DNA from: Acanthaster planci | Taxonomy: Eukaryota > Echinodermata > Asteroidea > Valvatida > Acanthasteridae | Assembly: GCF_001949145.1 (NCBI RefSeq) | Contig: NW_019091506.1 | Location: forward strand, 278,279-342,278 | DNA: 64,000 nt | Reading direction: 5' to 3' | Part shown: positions 11,001-22,300 of the stretch, piece by piece | Layout: each line of letters opens with the position of its first letter | Position numbering within the stretch: position 1 is the stretch's first letter | Translations under genes and position numbers: made by a program | The notes under the pieces: model-generated | Seen by the model: only the letters and a program-made list of their open reading frames with translations | Told to the model about the DNA's origin: nothing | The model's database searches: none

Positions 11001-13702
11001 GGGCCACACATATTTCTGACATGCAACCTTAATTCCTTGAAATTCTCCACTTCGGCAAGGAGCATTTTAGAGGATTTGAGAAGGTGAAAACAAACAAGCA
11101 AACAACTCAAATATTTGAAGACTTACTAGGGCAATGGTGCCGTGGATCTGGAAGGCCTTGGCTGCTCTCTTCCAGCTCAAAATGTTGGCATCTTCAAGAG
11201 CCACACTTCTCCACTGAAATTTAAAGTTGAGAATAATCTTTGTGTCACAGGGCTGGTACCAATTAATTAGATCTGGGCTTACCCCTGGTCTAGCCAGGGC
11301 TTGTGGCATGGCTTAAATGTGAATTAGTCTACTGGTTCGAGTTAATGTACATATAGCAAAGTTGATGTGAAGACATAGGTTTGCAGCCAAATTGGTGCAC
11401 AGATGGTACAAGTTCAAAGTGGCACATGACAAGGGAATGTCTTTGGCCAAGATGACCAACGGTCAGTCCTTTGTCACAAGCCTCTAGACTAATCATATGC
11501 AAAAAGAATATGGAGACTAAAAGCAATCAGACAGTGCAATGGAACCTACGATGCTCTTATCCAGTGAAAGCTGACGCCATGCCTGGCAAACCAAGCCCGT
11601 CCTCAAGAGATCACCGATGGGTAGGTAGCTGAAGATCCGGAGCAAGCAGCATTGGGGCAATGCACTGACGTGACAGCCAGCATGCTCCAGGTCATCAGAG
11701 GTCAGAGGACCATCTGCACAAGAGGTGCTGTCCTCTGCTGCGGCAGCAACACAAGGGGTGTCTGACTCTGCCTAAGAGGTGTGAAAATGCAATCGCACAC
11801 AGCCACATCAGAGACATGTGCAACATTGTTGACAAGCCTGTATACACATACTTTCCTGGTTGCAAGAACTGGGCCATTTTCCAACACTCGACTTTGGCTC
11901 CGTCTCAGGCTTGAACTGTTTTTTTTTACTACCTGACTTTGAAGTAGTAAGCGCAATAATAAGTCTGATAGTGTCACAAAACATCAAGTAAGATGCAAAC
12001 GAGCCAAACATTACAGACCTTTAATTTAATAGACCTACAACATAATGACGTAATGCAGTCTTTACCGTGGTGCATTGTGGGTGAAAGGTGTTGCAGGAAC
12101 GCGTCGACGTGACACATTATGTGTAACGTATACTATATGGCGTGTGTATCAACCTGACACGAAAAAAAGAACAAATTTTTGAAATCCTGATTATCGTCTG
12201 AAATGGTCCATGTGAACTGCTGTGCTCCATTGTGTTTATCAAACACTCAACGAACGCCAGAGCTGCCATTTTTTAACTTCCACGGAACCGCAAAAGGCGA
12301 CAGATTTGGATAAGTTCCAAATCTGTTGGGAAACAATCTCCTCCCACTCACTTGTCCACGGGAAAATTGTTGGATCTGGTACATCGTAAGTTTTGTCTCT
12401 GCCTACACAATGTAGACTGCATACATGTGGCATACAGAGGTCCACTTGGACTTCGCTTTGATGGCCTTATTTCTCACGGAAATCTGTCGCCTTTTGCGGT
12501 CCCGTGGAAGTTAAAATACACAGCTCTGGCGTATATAGTATGCGTTACACATCCCCACCTTTCACCGCGGTAAACACTGCATTACGTCATTATGTTGTAG
12601 GTCTATTTAAATGCTTCAGGCCCACAATCGGAGATTGGTTTCAAAGACGAAGCCTGAGACGGAGACGAAGTTGAGTATTGGAAAACGGCCCTACACAAAC
12701 AAAGACAGTCACTGTGACAAGCTTTGGGACTTCCACAAAATGAAAATTTGGAAATGAATCGTTCTCCAGATTTTAAAATCACGGAACTGAACTCTCAAAT
12801 AAATTAAGCAATGCTAGTAGCAGTTCTTTTACATAAAAGGATTCTTAGGTGTCAAAAGTCAAAGGTGTGAGTTAGCTAATACATTACATATCATAATTCA
12901 CAAATGCTCCCCAACTGAACCAAATCATTTAATTATGTATGTCTATGGAGTGCAGTTAACATCTTTAGAGCACCATATAACAAATAAACCGCATGTACCA
13001 GGTAGTAAACAACCTGACATTAAACATACCATTGCTTCCTGATGATCTGTTTTATCAGGATCTTTTTTCTGTTTGGAATGGTACTTTTTGGAGTCTTGGC
13101 AGCCACTTTTGCTTGCCTCTTTCTTGGGCTTTACTTGCTTCTTCTTGGATCCTGATGCTGAACCTGGTTTTCTAGAAGGCTTGAGGGGGGCTTTATATCT
13201 GCAATCAAGTGATAAAGAGAAGTTCAGATCACAGTTTGGCAAAGTAAGCAAAACTTGATGCCAATCATTGGCTGAAGTACAGAGAGTCTCTGTTAACTGT
13301 GGTTTTGTGTTTTGAAAATTAAAGTTCTCCTTCATTCTTAAATCACAGGTAAACCACAATGATTTTTAGAATGGGCTCAAATTTACAACTGAATGTGCAG
13401 AAAATCACAGTGAACAGCCTGTACCTTTTGCCAATGGTTGCTGGTGGGAGCACATCCGAACTTGGCTGGTCATTGAACCCTCTTAATTATTTATCAGTCA
13501 CTTCAGTAGTGAAAAAAATGGGACTTTACCTAAAATTCAGAGTTTCCCAGCTTGCCCAGCGGACAATTCTATCTTCAGGAGGAAGGTAGCTTGGTTTGAG
13601 TGGACTGTGGCATGATATGTGAGGCTTACTGCTGCTGCTCCGGCGGTCCCTACTGTTGCTGCATTGGGCTGCTTCAGAACGGTTATCAGAGAAACTCGCC
13701 AT
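5098..13702 (-). CDS. F-box and leucine-rich-repeat protein, 11 exons
   Basis: This is a probable SCF ubiquitin-ligase substrate adaptor. Exons in transcript order are 13702-13530, 13198-13030, 11765-11550, 11213-11127, about 11044-10973, 10164-9971, 9260-9110, 8101-7988, 7474-7344, 6703-6550 and 5487-5098. All junctions keep phase and sum to 1851 bp (616 residues). Residues 1-57 are Ser/Arg-rich. Residues 58-114 are Lys-rich, with KKKQVKPKK suggesting nuclear targeting. Residues about 147-190 are an F-box (ALPQCCLLRIFSYLPIGDLL, then VCQAW and WRSVAL). Residues about 200-480 hold irregular leucine repeats such as LSKLIHLEELKI, LPDLKVLEV and LTNLRSLRL. The C-terminus is acidic, with DDDDDSSGWSSDSEYW from about residue 577. 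I could not assign a vertebrate FBXL or FBXO orthologue. The exact acceptor of exon 5 is uncertain (11044 or 11035). Confidence 0.8.
8413..8587. other. assembly gap (175 N) inside a degenerate AAGACC-type repeat
   Basis: Both flanks carry CAAGACC/AGACAAGAC units (8368-8412 and 8588-8640), and related AAGACC units in inverted sense recur near 8990-9040. The gap probably reflects a minisatellite that did not assemble. It lies in the F-box gene intron between 9110 and 8101, so no coding loss is expected. Confidence 0.6.
9543..9710 (-). repeat. dispersed repeat family A, copy 1
   Basis: The reverse complement matches 57487-57660. It shares the core GCTATTCAGGAACAGCTA, then GTCCTATC, then TTCCCGAAAGACCCTGGCTT, over about 165 bp with scattered substitutions. 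It lies in an intron of the F-box gene. It has no recognisable tRNA-like boxes or terminal repeats, and may be part of a larger mobile element. Confidence 0.6.
11550..11765 (-). other. F-box-encoding exon (exon 3 of the F-box/LRR gene)
   Basis: This 216-bp phase-0 exon encodes an Ala/Ser/Asp-rich linker followed by the F-box core LPQCCLLRIFSYLPIGDLLR. The conserved Trp-containing end continues across the next junction (SLDKSI then WRSVALED). F-boxes bind Skp1 in SCF complexes. Acceptor choice matters: a competing AG two bases upstream gives a frame with an early stop, so 11765 is the supported boundary. Confidence 0.75.
11868..12690. repeat. outer inverted repeat surrounding the THAP-containing element
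   Basis: Left arm 11868-11920 (GGGCCATTTTCCAACACTCG, then CTCCGTCTCAGGCTT) is the inverse of right arm about 12634-12690, which reads on the minus strand GGGCCGTTTTCCAATACTCA then CTCCGTCTCAGGCTT. Identity is about 80% over some 50 bp. The pair encloses the foldback element 12029-12608, so either the true element is larger than its inner terminal repeats or two elements are nested. It lies in intron 2 of the F-box gene. Confidence 0.5.
12029..12608. mobile_element. foldback element carrying degraded THAP-domain (P-element-type) sequence
   Basis: Terminal inverted repeats of about 38 bp (GACCTACAACATAATGACGT, then AATGCAG) bound a 580-bp element. Inside, a plus-strand frame from ATG 12203 contains NCCAPLC and FFNFHGTAKGDRF, fitting the C-x4-C start of a THAP zinc finger and its conserved Phe motif. 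The minus strand over 12540-12239 carries a second copy of the FNFHGTAKGDRF segment. It then carries, after frame breaks, HVCSLHC (C-x2-H) and VPDPTIFPW, typical of the end of a THAP domain. THAP domains head P-element-family transposases. This copy is broken and inverted on itself, so it is non-autonomous. Confidence 0.6.
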
Positions 13703-15197
13703 CTTTACGCCTTACAGAGTACTGAAACTCCCAATATCCCCTGTAAGAAACTAAGAGTAGGAAAAATACAAAATAATTAATAATAATATTTACATGAATC
13801 ATATTTAGGAACTGTGAGGTACCCTAAGCGCAGCTCAGCAAAAATTTCAGTGATATAAGCTGAACATTTGTGTGATCTTCAGATCCTCGGAATAGCTTTG
13901 AATGTCGCGCCTCAACAATGTATGTACATGTTCATGTAGTTGGCATGGTCCACACTAAAATGTTGAAGTAATGCTGGCTCCACTATGGTTAGTAAATTTC
14001 TAGAGCGCATTTCTAAACTTTATTTGTTTGCAGATCACATTTGAGAGAAATTCACCAAAAGTATGCCAACCTAGCACTTCAACCATGACGCAAACAAAAA
14101 TGATATTTCTGCCAGCATGTTTACAACAAAATGACTATGGCACACACTTTGGCATACCTCAGTTGGGCCAGCCCAACTTCAGCGCTCTAGTTGGAACAGA
14201 CAGATGCCTCATCCACTGGCAGTGGAAATGATGGGGAGGGGCGAAGGGCAACACTGGCCCCTACCCCGAGTTTTCGACTTGAGGATAATGCCCCCTCCCC
14301 CAACTGTTGGGGAGGTCCTTTAATAGCTGATGCCTGATGGTTTCACAAATGGTCCCCCAACTTTGAAAATCATTCCACTTCTGTTGGCTTTAGCCTTTAG
14401 TTGGGGTGTAATAAATACATTTTCTGCAGCTCCGATTGTTGTCTTGAGACTGGGTGTCAGATCTAAAGGTTGACACGGTACTTCACGTCATCGCAAGTAA
14501 ACCAAGACTATCCCCGGCATACAAATGATTGGACAAAGAGGACACTCAAACACGGCCACAAATGATGCCACAGTGATGTTGTTGAATAGAAAAGACACAG
14601 ACAGTCGAAATAATAATGGAAACACTTTATTTTGATGCCCCAATTGTAAAAGGGTTCAAAATTGAACAAGTACATGCACAGGCATTAAAAGTAAGTGTTG
14701 TCACTTAAATGTATATACAAAAGTAGAATTTTATCCCGATGCAGGAGCCATGTCTGAATCGCCAAAATTGACTTTCATTCAGATGTTTTCCTACGTCTTA
14801 CTCATTTTCAAAAAAATTAGACATACAAACAGTAGAAAGTAAAAATTTATTTTGAAATGTATGATACTGTCAAATGAAATCTGCACATCTGGGTGATCAA
14901 CTTATTATGTGGCACAATTCCATCACTCAACTCAATCCCCTTTGCTTCCTAACATAAGTTCACAGCTCTAGATATGTTTGGAAGATGGCTTGAAAGGGGA
15001 AGAAAGCCCTACATCAAGTCCACTCTAAAATTTGCAACAGGATCGACATGATCGTGACTTAGTTGGTTACAGCCCCAAGAGTGTGGCTCGGAGACTTGAC
15101 CTGTTGCAGCAAGGCAAGTGAGTCTCCGGGCCAGCCGAGGGAACTGACTGCACCAAAGCCAGTGCAACAGTACATTAGCACACAGAACTGTGTCTAT

Positions 15198-15285
15198 CAT
15201 ACCCCCAGAACTGTTTGGTCCGACGTCCGCTCTGCTCCCGTGTGGGAGCAGAACGGACGTCGGACCCCACAGTTCTGGGGGTGTG
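15198..15285. repeat. GC-rich near-perfect palindrome, 42-bp arms
   Basis: Arm 15198-15239 (CATACCCCCAGAACTGTTTG, then GTCCGACGTCCG) is mirrored by 15244-15285 with only a few mismatches and a 4-base loop. It is far more GC-rich than its surroundings. It is probably the core of a MITE or a structured repeat. Confidence 0.75.
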
Positions 15286-16349
15286 TCTATCACTATATCA
15301 GTATCAGGTTAGATCAGTCATCTACCCTTAAAGTTAGATTTTGACATCATATTGAAGTTCAAGGGGACATGTTTCGGCAAGTCTTTCCTTCCTCCATGGT
15401 CGAGTGAATGCTTTATGAACACAGTGCGGGTGGTGTATGGGTGGTGGAGCTCATACTACGCCGCCATCCACCCCGCACGATCAACCTCATATCTGTCATA
15501 TCCAGGTACAGGTCAAAGTGTCAGACTCTTCTCAAGGGATTTCACCTTGTACCCACGTAACCAGTCATTCAAGGGGTCGTTTTTTAGAGTGGTGGGGTAT
15601 TTCCGGGAGGTGGGACTGGGCGCGGCAATGCCGCCAACCCACATGCTATCATGGAGGAATAAAAATATCACTAAGGAGGAAGGAGGGGATATCACCATGC
15701 TATCACCCGGCTAGGCCCGGCCCTGCGCTTGGCCATCGTGGTGGGGTACGAAATATATTTTCTCCCAAAATTCTTTCATCACATTCCAGTCTCTTTTCAA
15801 ACCGCCAGAAAGTTAATAAAAACAGTAGGAACTTTAACATTTCACTCATAAATTGGTCAAATCAATAATACCCACCACCGCCACGCGTACGCGCCGAGTA
15901 CGTACGTACGTACAAATTACAACTTACTGCAATAGCGCCCTCTTTTGAAATTTGTTTAGCACGATATAGACGGGCCCCCTTTTTCTTTTTCTAGTTAGGA
16001 TGTGTATTTCAACATAGAGCGCGTCAGGGTTTTAGGCAGCCAGTTATATGTCTCAAATGGCTGCGGCTAGAAATTACATACAATCCTAAGGGTAGCCCCA
16101 GCCAAAGTACTTTGGAGACGACATTAAGGCTTAGGGTTACAAAATAAGAACCCCGCATGGGCCGGCCATGGGACGTTGGATTGGGAACGTGATCAGGGAC
16201 TTTGTGGCCAGCTACTTCTTTTTATATAGCTCGCTCCATGGTTGTACAGAGGTAAGACAACAAATTGGAACTTGGAAGTGTTAAAATAAAATTTGTTTTT
16301 TGTTGTTGGTGTTGTTTTGGGCAATCGAAAAAGTGTTTGGCGACGTCGG

Positions 16350-17000
16350 CATGGTAGAGGCCGTGGATAGCCCCACTAGTGTGGCACGCACTCTCACTCC
16401 CGATCCATCCTTAGCTACACATCCGTATACGCAATTTCGTGTCGACGTATTGAACATTTGGGCGCACCCACTTATCATCATGGGCGCAATTTCTTTTGCA
16501 CACGAACATGATTCTTGACCTTTCTGCTTTCTAAATACCATCTATTGAATGAGTTCACTCACGTTATTCAGGTATTTTCCAGTCTTTTTGCCTTTATCCA
16601 TTCAATCTCATGGGCTCGCTCTCACAGTCGCCATCTTTAAAATAAGGTCGTTGAACATTATGTCACTTGACCCCTCATCGTCTCTACAGCTGTTCCATGT
16701 CAAGACATCTAAACTGCTGCCAAAGTTTTGGAAGAGCCCATTGCTACATGTAGTATCTTATCGACCAGTCCGTGTATTACATATGTCTTGACACAGAACA
16801 CGTTCAATAAATGGTTTTTAGAAAGCAGAAAGGTCAAGAATCATGTTCGTGTGCAAAACAAATTGCGCCCACGATGATAAGTGGGTGCGCCGAAATGTTC
16901 AATACGTCGACACGAAATTGCGTATACGGATGTGTGGCTAAGGATGGATCGGGAGTGAGAGTCCGTGCCACACTAGTGGGGCTAAGGCCATGGCGTACCA
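16350..17000. mobile_element. long inverted repeat with about 190-bp arms
   Basis: Arm 16350-16547 and arm 16804-17000 are inverted copies with only scattered differences, enclosing a 256-bp unique spacer. Both arms encode the same frame read outward from the spacer (MVFRKQKGQESCSCAK, then TRNCVYGCVAKDGSG), so a piece of potential coding sequence has been duplicated in inverse. The high similarity implies recent origin or gene conversion. No transposase signature is visible. Confidence 0.7.
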
Positions 17001-18560
17001 TACCTGCATAGCGGTACCTACGGACGTGACGGAGGGTTACGCCCCAACTGTAGCATAAGTCCCAACTATAGTTGGGACAGTCCCAATTGTAGTGCTGCAG
17101 TTGGGCTGGCCCAACTATTGTTGACCAATGTCTGTGGGAAATGTCTCAACATTATCCAAGTTAATGTGTCTCACACTTGACACAAATCATCAAAAATGTG
17201 GCACTCAGCCCTATGACCAATGACATAACATTTGTAAACAATACGACTTTGGCACATGCTGGGCACATCATGCACGAATTCAGCAGAGTGTTTCCTAAGA
17301 CATGCCTGAGGCCATGAGCATAAACATCCCTGATTTCCGTCCGGACAATTTTGAAATCCCTTTAGGCTTCATTATTCATTAATTAGTTGGTGTACATACT
17401 GTATAAGCTGACATGGATAGCGAGTATGCGTCCATGCAAAGGGAGCCAACCTTGAAAGTAGACTAGCTTTCAGTCCGTCTAGCAATACGCCATTTGTATG
17501 CGGGCACACTGTGAACTCTCGATATACTTTGCAGCCATTTTTTAACCATTCCCGATCGGAAAAACAAATGATTTTTCTGAAATAATAGCATCCGTTTCAG
17601 TGGTAGGCCTATGCTGGTGGTGGATGAAAATCTGTTATATTCATTCTTATGGCCTAACGTTGCGCACTTGAAAGTTCTCAGAAAATCCCACATTAACAGT
17701 AGCAAATTCATTTAAATTAGATAAATTCTTGTAAAGCATCATTATTGGTACTCAAATAACCATCGACATGTTTGTCCGAAAGTTCTTTTCCTAATTTTGG
17801 ACACATTTTAAAAGAGTTCATTTTGCAGGTCCGAAAAAAAAATTGGAAAACCTCAGCTACCTAAAATCTTGATTTATCATTTATACATTAAAGTATTAGA
17901 AGTTTCACAAGGCCTACTTGTGAAATTTGAGCATAAAATTTTGTTCCGTTAAGACAACAAGCAAAAAATGAAAGTCTGCCACATTTGGGGCAGCGCCATA
18001 TTTGTGTACATCAGCAATAGACCTTCAGTCATGTCTCATCATACATAGCCAATCGGCCTATTTGATTCCCAGTCCGAGTAACTTGGACTCTACGAATTAC
18101 CTTTTGAAACATTTGGACATGGTTGGTCGGGCAATGGTAGAGTCCAAGTACCTTCCATAGGCTTTCCATCCCATTAATTCACTTCACTCGAAATGGTTCG
18201 TACTCCAAATCAAAATCCTCAGAATTTATTAGCCAAACAGTCCTGAAACTGTCTAATGCGCTGAGCTCGAAGTCTCCATCTTCTTCAAACTGTATGTTAA
18301 TGTCCTAGAGACGATGTCATGACACGCTTGCCGAGCAGACCATTCACAAAAAGTATGCAGTGTCTACACACGCATGCTGATGACTGTTTCCTGAAGGGGC
18401 ACAACTTTTGACACACATAATTGTGTTCGTGAAGTATTCACTTCTTTCCTCCATAGATGCTGTTAGAGAGACTGATGAGAGAATGGCAGCAATAGATTGT
18501 TTTAACAAATTGTACCATTGTAGTGTAGGTCTGTTCCATTATGCACCAGTCATTAGAAAG

Positions 18561-18870
18561 AGTTCCATATATGGACGCTGCTTGACACCATTTGCACAAA
18601 CCCTATGAGACTGGTCTGAAAAATTGTGTTTTCTAAGTATGTTATACAAAACTGCTGCAAACTGCTTACTGACTACAGTGACCTAAAATATGAATCACAG
18701 CAGAATCTGTCTGATAGGCAAAGGTTTTCTTCGTAAACGACTTGGCATTTTCCCTCCTAAATTGGACTTTTCTGGACATGTTTTTGCTTTGTGACGGCTA
18801 TTAGGTCAGTGTAGAGAATAATTACTGACGTCAGTAAATATGGGACTTTTCCCCAGTCATCTTATATTGG
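18561..18870 (+). repeat. dispersed repeat family B, copy 1
   Basis: Similar in the same orientation to 63641-63860. Shared landmarks in order are TCCATATA, ACAAACC/ACAAACCC then TATGAGACT, GTCTG, GACGGCT and CTTTTCCCCAG/CTTTTTTCCCCAG. The copies differ by indels and substitutions and are clearly old. The family is unidentified. Confidence 0.5.
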
Positions 18871-19344
18871 GTATTTTACTGTGACGGTATGAAATTGTCA
18901 CGTGCATGTTGCATGTACACATGAGTTGCCTTTTTGACCACTCAGGTTTGTGATGTACATGTACCCAAATGCATGTGCACCTCAACGTGCAACATTCTAT
19001 TAGTATGGTACCACTGGTGGCTCCTCAGATAAAGCTATTGCTGATGCACCACAACATTATTCCTGCTTCTTCAATATATGTTCTTTCTGTGCATTTTAGA
19101 AAAGCCAGTGAAGCCAGGAGAATGTTACTGATTAGTAACAGGCCAAGAAAAACAAAGTCCAGTGCTGCATAAATTTCCCCCGAGATGCCCTTTGCACAGA
19201 CCTACAAGTATGCTATTCATCTTCTGAAGGACAGTCGATTTCAATGTCAGTCTTTGCATAGAGCTGCTTGAAAAACACTTGGTTTGTAAACGATTGCAGT
19301 CAGTTGCAGATTGTGTCACTTCCTGTCAAGTGTCATTGGACACA

Positions 19345-22300
19345 ATGTCTCAGTCACTGCGTCAGGGCACACTGACATTGGCATGGCTGACTAGCAGGCT
19401 GAGCAGGAGCCTTTGCGTCCGTTCAGTGATCTCATCACAGGGTGTGAAAACTGACAGACTGTCTGAAATTTTGGGCATTTTGCCAAAAGTGCAATGTAGG
19501 AACCTCTCACTAAGGAGAAATGATAGTTACAACTTGGAATCCAGGTGCCACAGGTGCCCGCTTCACAACCAGAGGTTTTCCAGTAGTGCACTTAGCTGGT
19601 CCCCCAAGGAAGAGGACGAGCTTTCTCGTCAAACCAAGGAGAGCCCTGTACAATCCCACCTACCCACCTTGCCTCCAGCAGAGACCATCGAGGAGCTCAG
19701 GGAGAAGTACAAGTGCCTCAGGAAGACCAAGAAGAACCGTTTTGTCTTGCGACCTGAGCTTGCCCGGTTGGTAGTGAACAAGGTCTGGCCTGATGGCAAC
19801 TTGGCCAAGGAGAAAGCTTTGATTGTTGAGACCAGTCCAGGTATGTACATGTGTAGTCTTCACATAAACTCTGACTTCTGGAGCATTTGGAGGAATTTTC
19901 TTGCTTTTTCCAAAATCTGTCTCTCTGCAGGAATGAAACGCTGGTTCCTACTTGACACAAAAGTGAATGCAAACTTGTGATGTTATATTAATAATTTAGC
20001 TGCAAATTCACAGCAACATTCTATTGGATCTTGTTGCACTGGACAGGCAAGCCACTTTGACAGATGATGCAGACGGATGTGTCTGGCAGGTTTTCCAGCC
20101 CAAATACCCTGGAGGGCTGGGGTTCAAGTAAAAGTGGCTGTGCTGATTCTTCCTTAATCCTTAAAAATCTTCTATAACCCTCTGATGCATTTTTGAAGGA
20201 ACTGGGAAGAGTTAAAGCTAACATAAACATGGTTTTGGTTATAAAAGGGCTCCGTTGCACCTGATGTTCTGAGCCATTACAGACTTTGATTTATTCTTGT
20301 ATTAATTCCTGCAGAACACAGAGAACAGATGTACTGGCAAAACAAGAAAAGTTCATTCTCTACAGCCCTTTTACTTCATCCTAACTTTGCTAAATTGAGA
20401 CTTACCACTATGTATTTTGTTTGTGCAGTTTTGTCAAATGATACTGAAGTAGTATCCTTTGTTTTGTTTTCGATTTGATCAGGGCCTGGCATTCTCACCC
20501 GTCAGCTGCTCAACTCAGGTGCCCCTCAAATTGTCTCCCTGGAGCGGGAGAAGCCTTACCTTCCTGGCCTAGGTGCCCTGGCTTCCAAGGCCACTGGCCG
20601 ACTCAGGGTGATGCACGCTGACTTCTTTGCCATGCACTACCATGGCACCAAGGATCTCCACCCGCCCCTGGTCCGCATCGACAAGGTTTTTGAAGGGCTG
20701 AAGGCGGTACCTTGGGAGGCTGGTATGTTTGGATGAATGGGCTAGGTTTTGTAGAAAGGGGAAGGGAGGAGGTCTGAAGAGTTGAGGTACCAGACAAAAA
20801 TGAGTCCACAGTCCTCTACTCCCCCTGTCCACTACTTGGTTTTTTTTAAAAAATGTCGTCAGACGTGAGGAAAATGTCAAATGTATGCAAACCCCAAAAT
20901 CCTTCATCTGTCAGAATTTTTTTAAGATGAACGTGTAGCTGTAAATCCCCTAGCAAATATTCATTTCAAACTCCTTTGTTTCCTAACCTGTCCACAGCCA
21001 GGCTCCTGTCAATCCCCATCCTTCCCAGAGATGTTGCATATTTCACACCTTTGTGCTGCAGTCACAGGTTCTTGAGTCAAGATTCCAAGATTCTTGAAGT
21101 AACTGTTTCCTTATGATTTTTCATTTTAATTTTCTTGGTTTGTCAGATATACCCATCAAGGTAATCGGCAGTTTACCACACCGTAACGAGAGGACACAGG
21201 CATACCTCATTGCAAGCCAACTGCTAGAAAGGTTGTCCTCGTTCAAGTACGGTAGAGTTCAGTTTAACGTCTTCATGTCTGAAGGATGTTACAAAGTAAG
21301 TATGCGTTTGAAGGCAGTTGAAGATAGAAATAAAAATAAAAGATGGTATAAAGTTCAAGGAAACTTTTTTGTTGGCCCTGTGATAAGAAAACATGAAATT
21401 CCAGATAGAGATTTTTAGAGTCATTGCACGCATGTGTGTAGTAAGATATCTATTATCTTAGTGGCATCTGGAAGTGGAGATTACTGCCACTAACTGACAA
21501 ACACAGAAAGAATTTTTTACGTCGACTGTTTGTACTGATTATCACCTTCATCGGTGACTGCACATACCATGTTCAAGAGATGAGCAGTTTTAATATTGTC
21601 ACATCAACTGTAGCGAATGTTGAAATAACCTATTGAATGTGTCACTTTGCAGAACATCTTTCTTGGGCATATGAACTTGACAGACTGTCTCTGACCTATG
21701 TGTTCACTGTAAATAGTGTTTGGATTGGTTTGTGTGTATGCCTAACTCGTAGAATGATCCACTGGTAACTGTGAAATGGATGGATAATAAACGTCCCTAC
21801 ACTTTCTAACACTGGCTGACTTTTTTTGTGGTCTTGTTCCATAGGTGATATCTCAACCAGCTGGCAACATGTCCAAGTACCGGGCCCTCTCTGCACTGAT
21901 GCAAATGAGCTGTGACATTGAACTTCTTCACTCAGTATGGTTTTAATTGTGTTTTTACTTTAGTTTATAAAAAAATAAGAAGAAAAAAAAAATTAAACTT
22001 GTCAGAATCAATGTTTGTAAGGAGCAATCTGTACTTGATAGGTCCATGTGTGGGATTTTTCTTTTGGAAATCTGTGTTGTAAAAAGAAAATGTGAAACCT
22101 AACGTTGCACCAAAGCATGTTGTCATTGTTCTAGTGCAGAAATTTTGCTTGACTTTGTCTGGGTTCCATTGAAACAGATCTCTTCCCTTTGAAGAGGAAC
22201 ACTGCATCAAAGAGGAGTCCGTCAGTAGCCGTGATTTTTGACGTGGGAGTGTAATGTTCTGATTTCAGTCATTATATAACTAATTTTGAAAAAAGTGTAG

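Larger units (their letters stand above)
13703..19344. other. intergenic region rich in foldback repeats
   Basis: This lies upstream of both the F-box gene (leftward) and TFB2M (rightward), so their promoters should lie near its two ends. It contains the palindrome 15198-15285, the ACGT simple repeat near 15898-15913, the long inverted repeat 16350-17000 and a dispersed repeat 18561-18870. Imperfect inverted copies of an AGTTGGGCCAGCCCAACT-containing motif occur near 14160-14200 and 17040-17115. No frame here resembles a known gene. Confidence 0.5.

Noticed and set aside
19279-19344. Extension of TFB2M to 19279
   Set aside because: The codon at 19279 is TTG. The first in-frame ATG is 19345, which starts a typical mitochondrial presequence.
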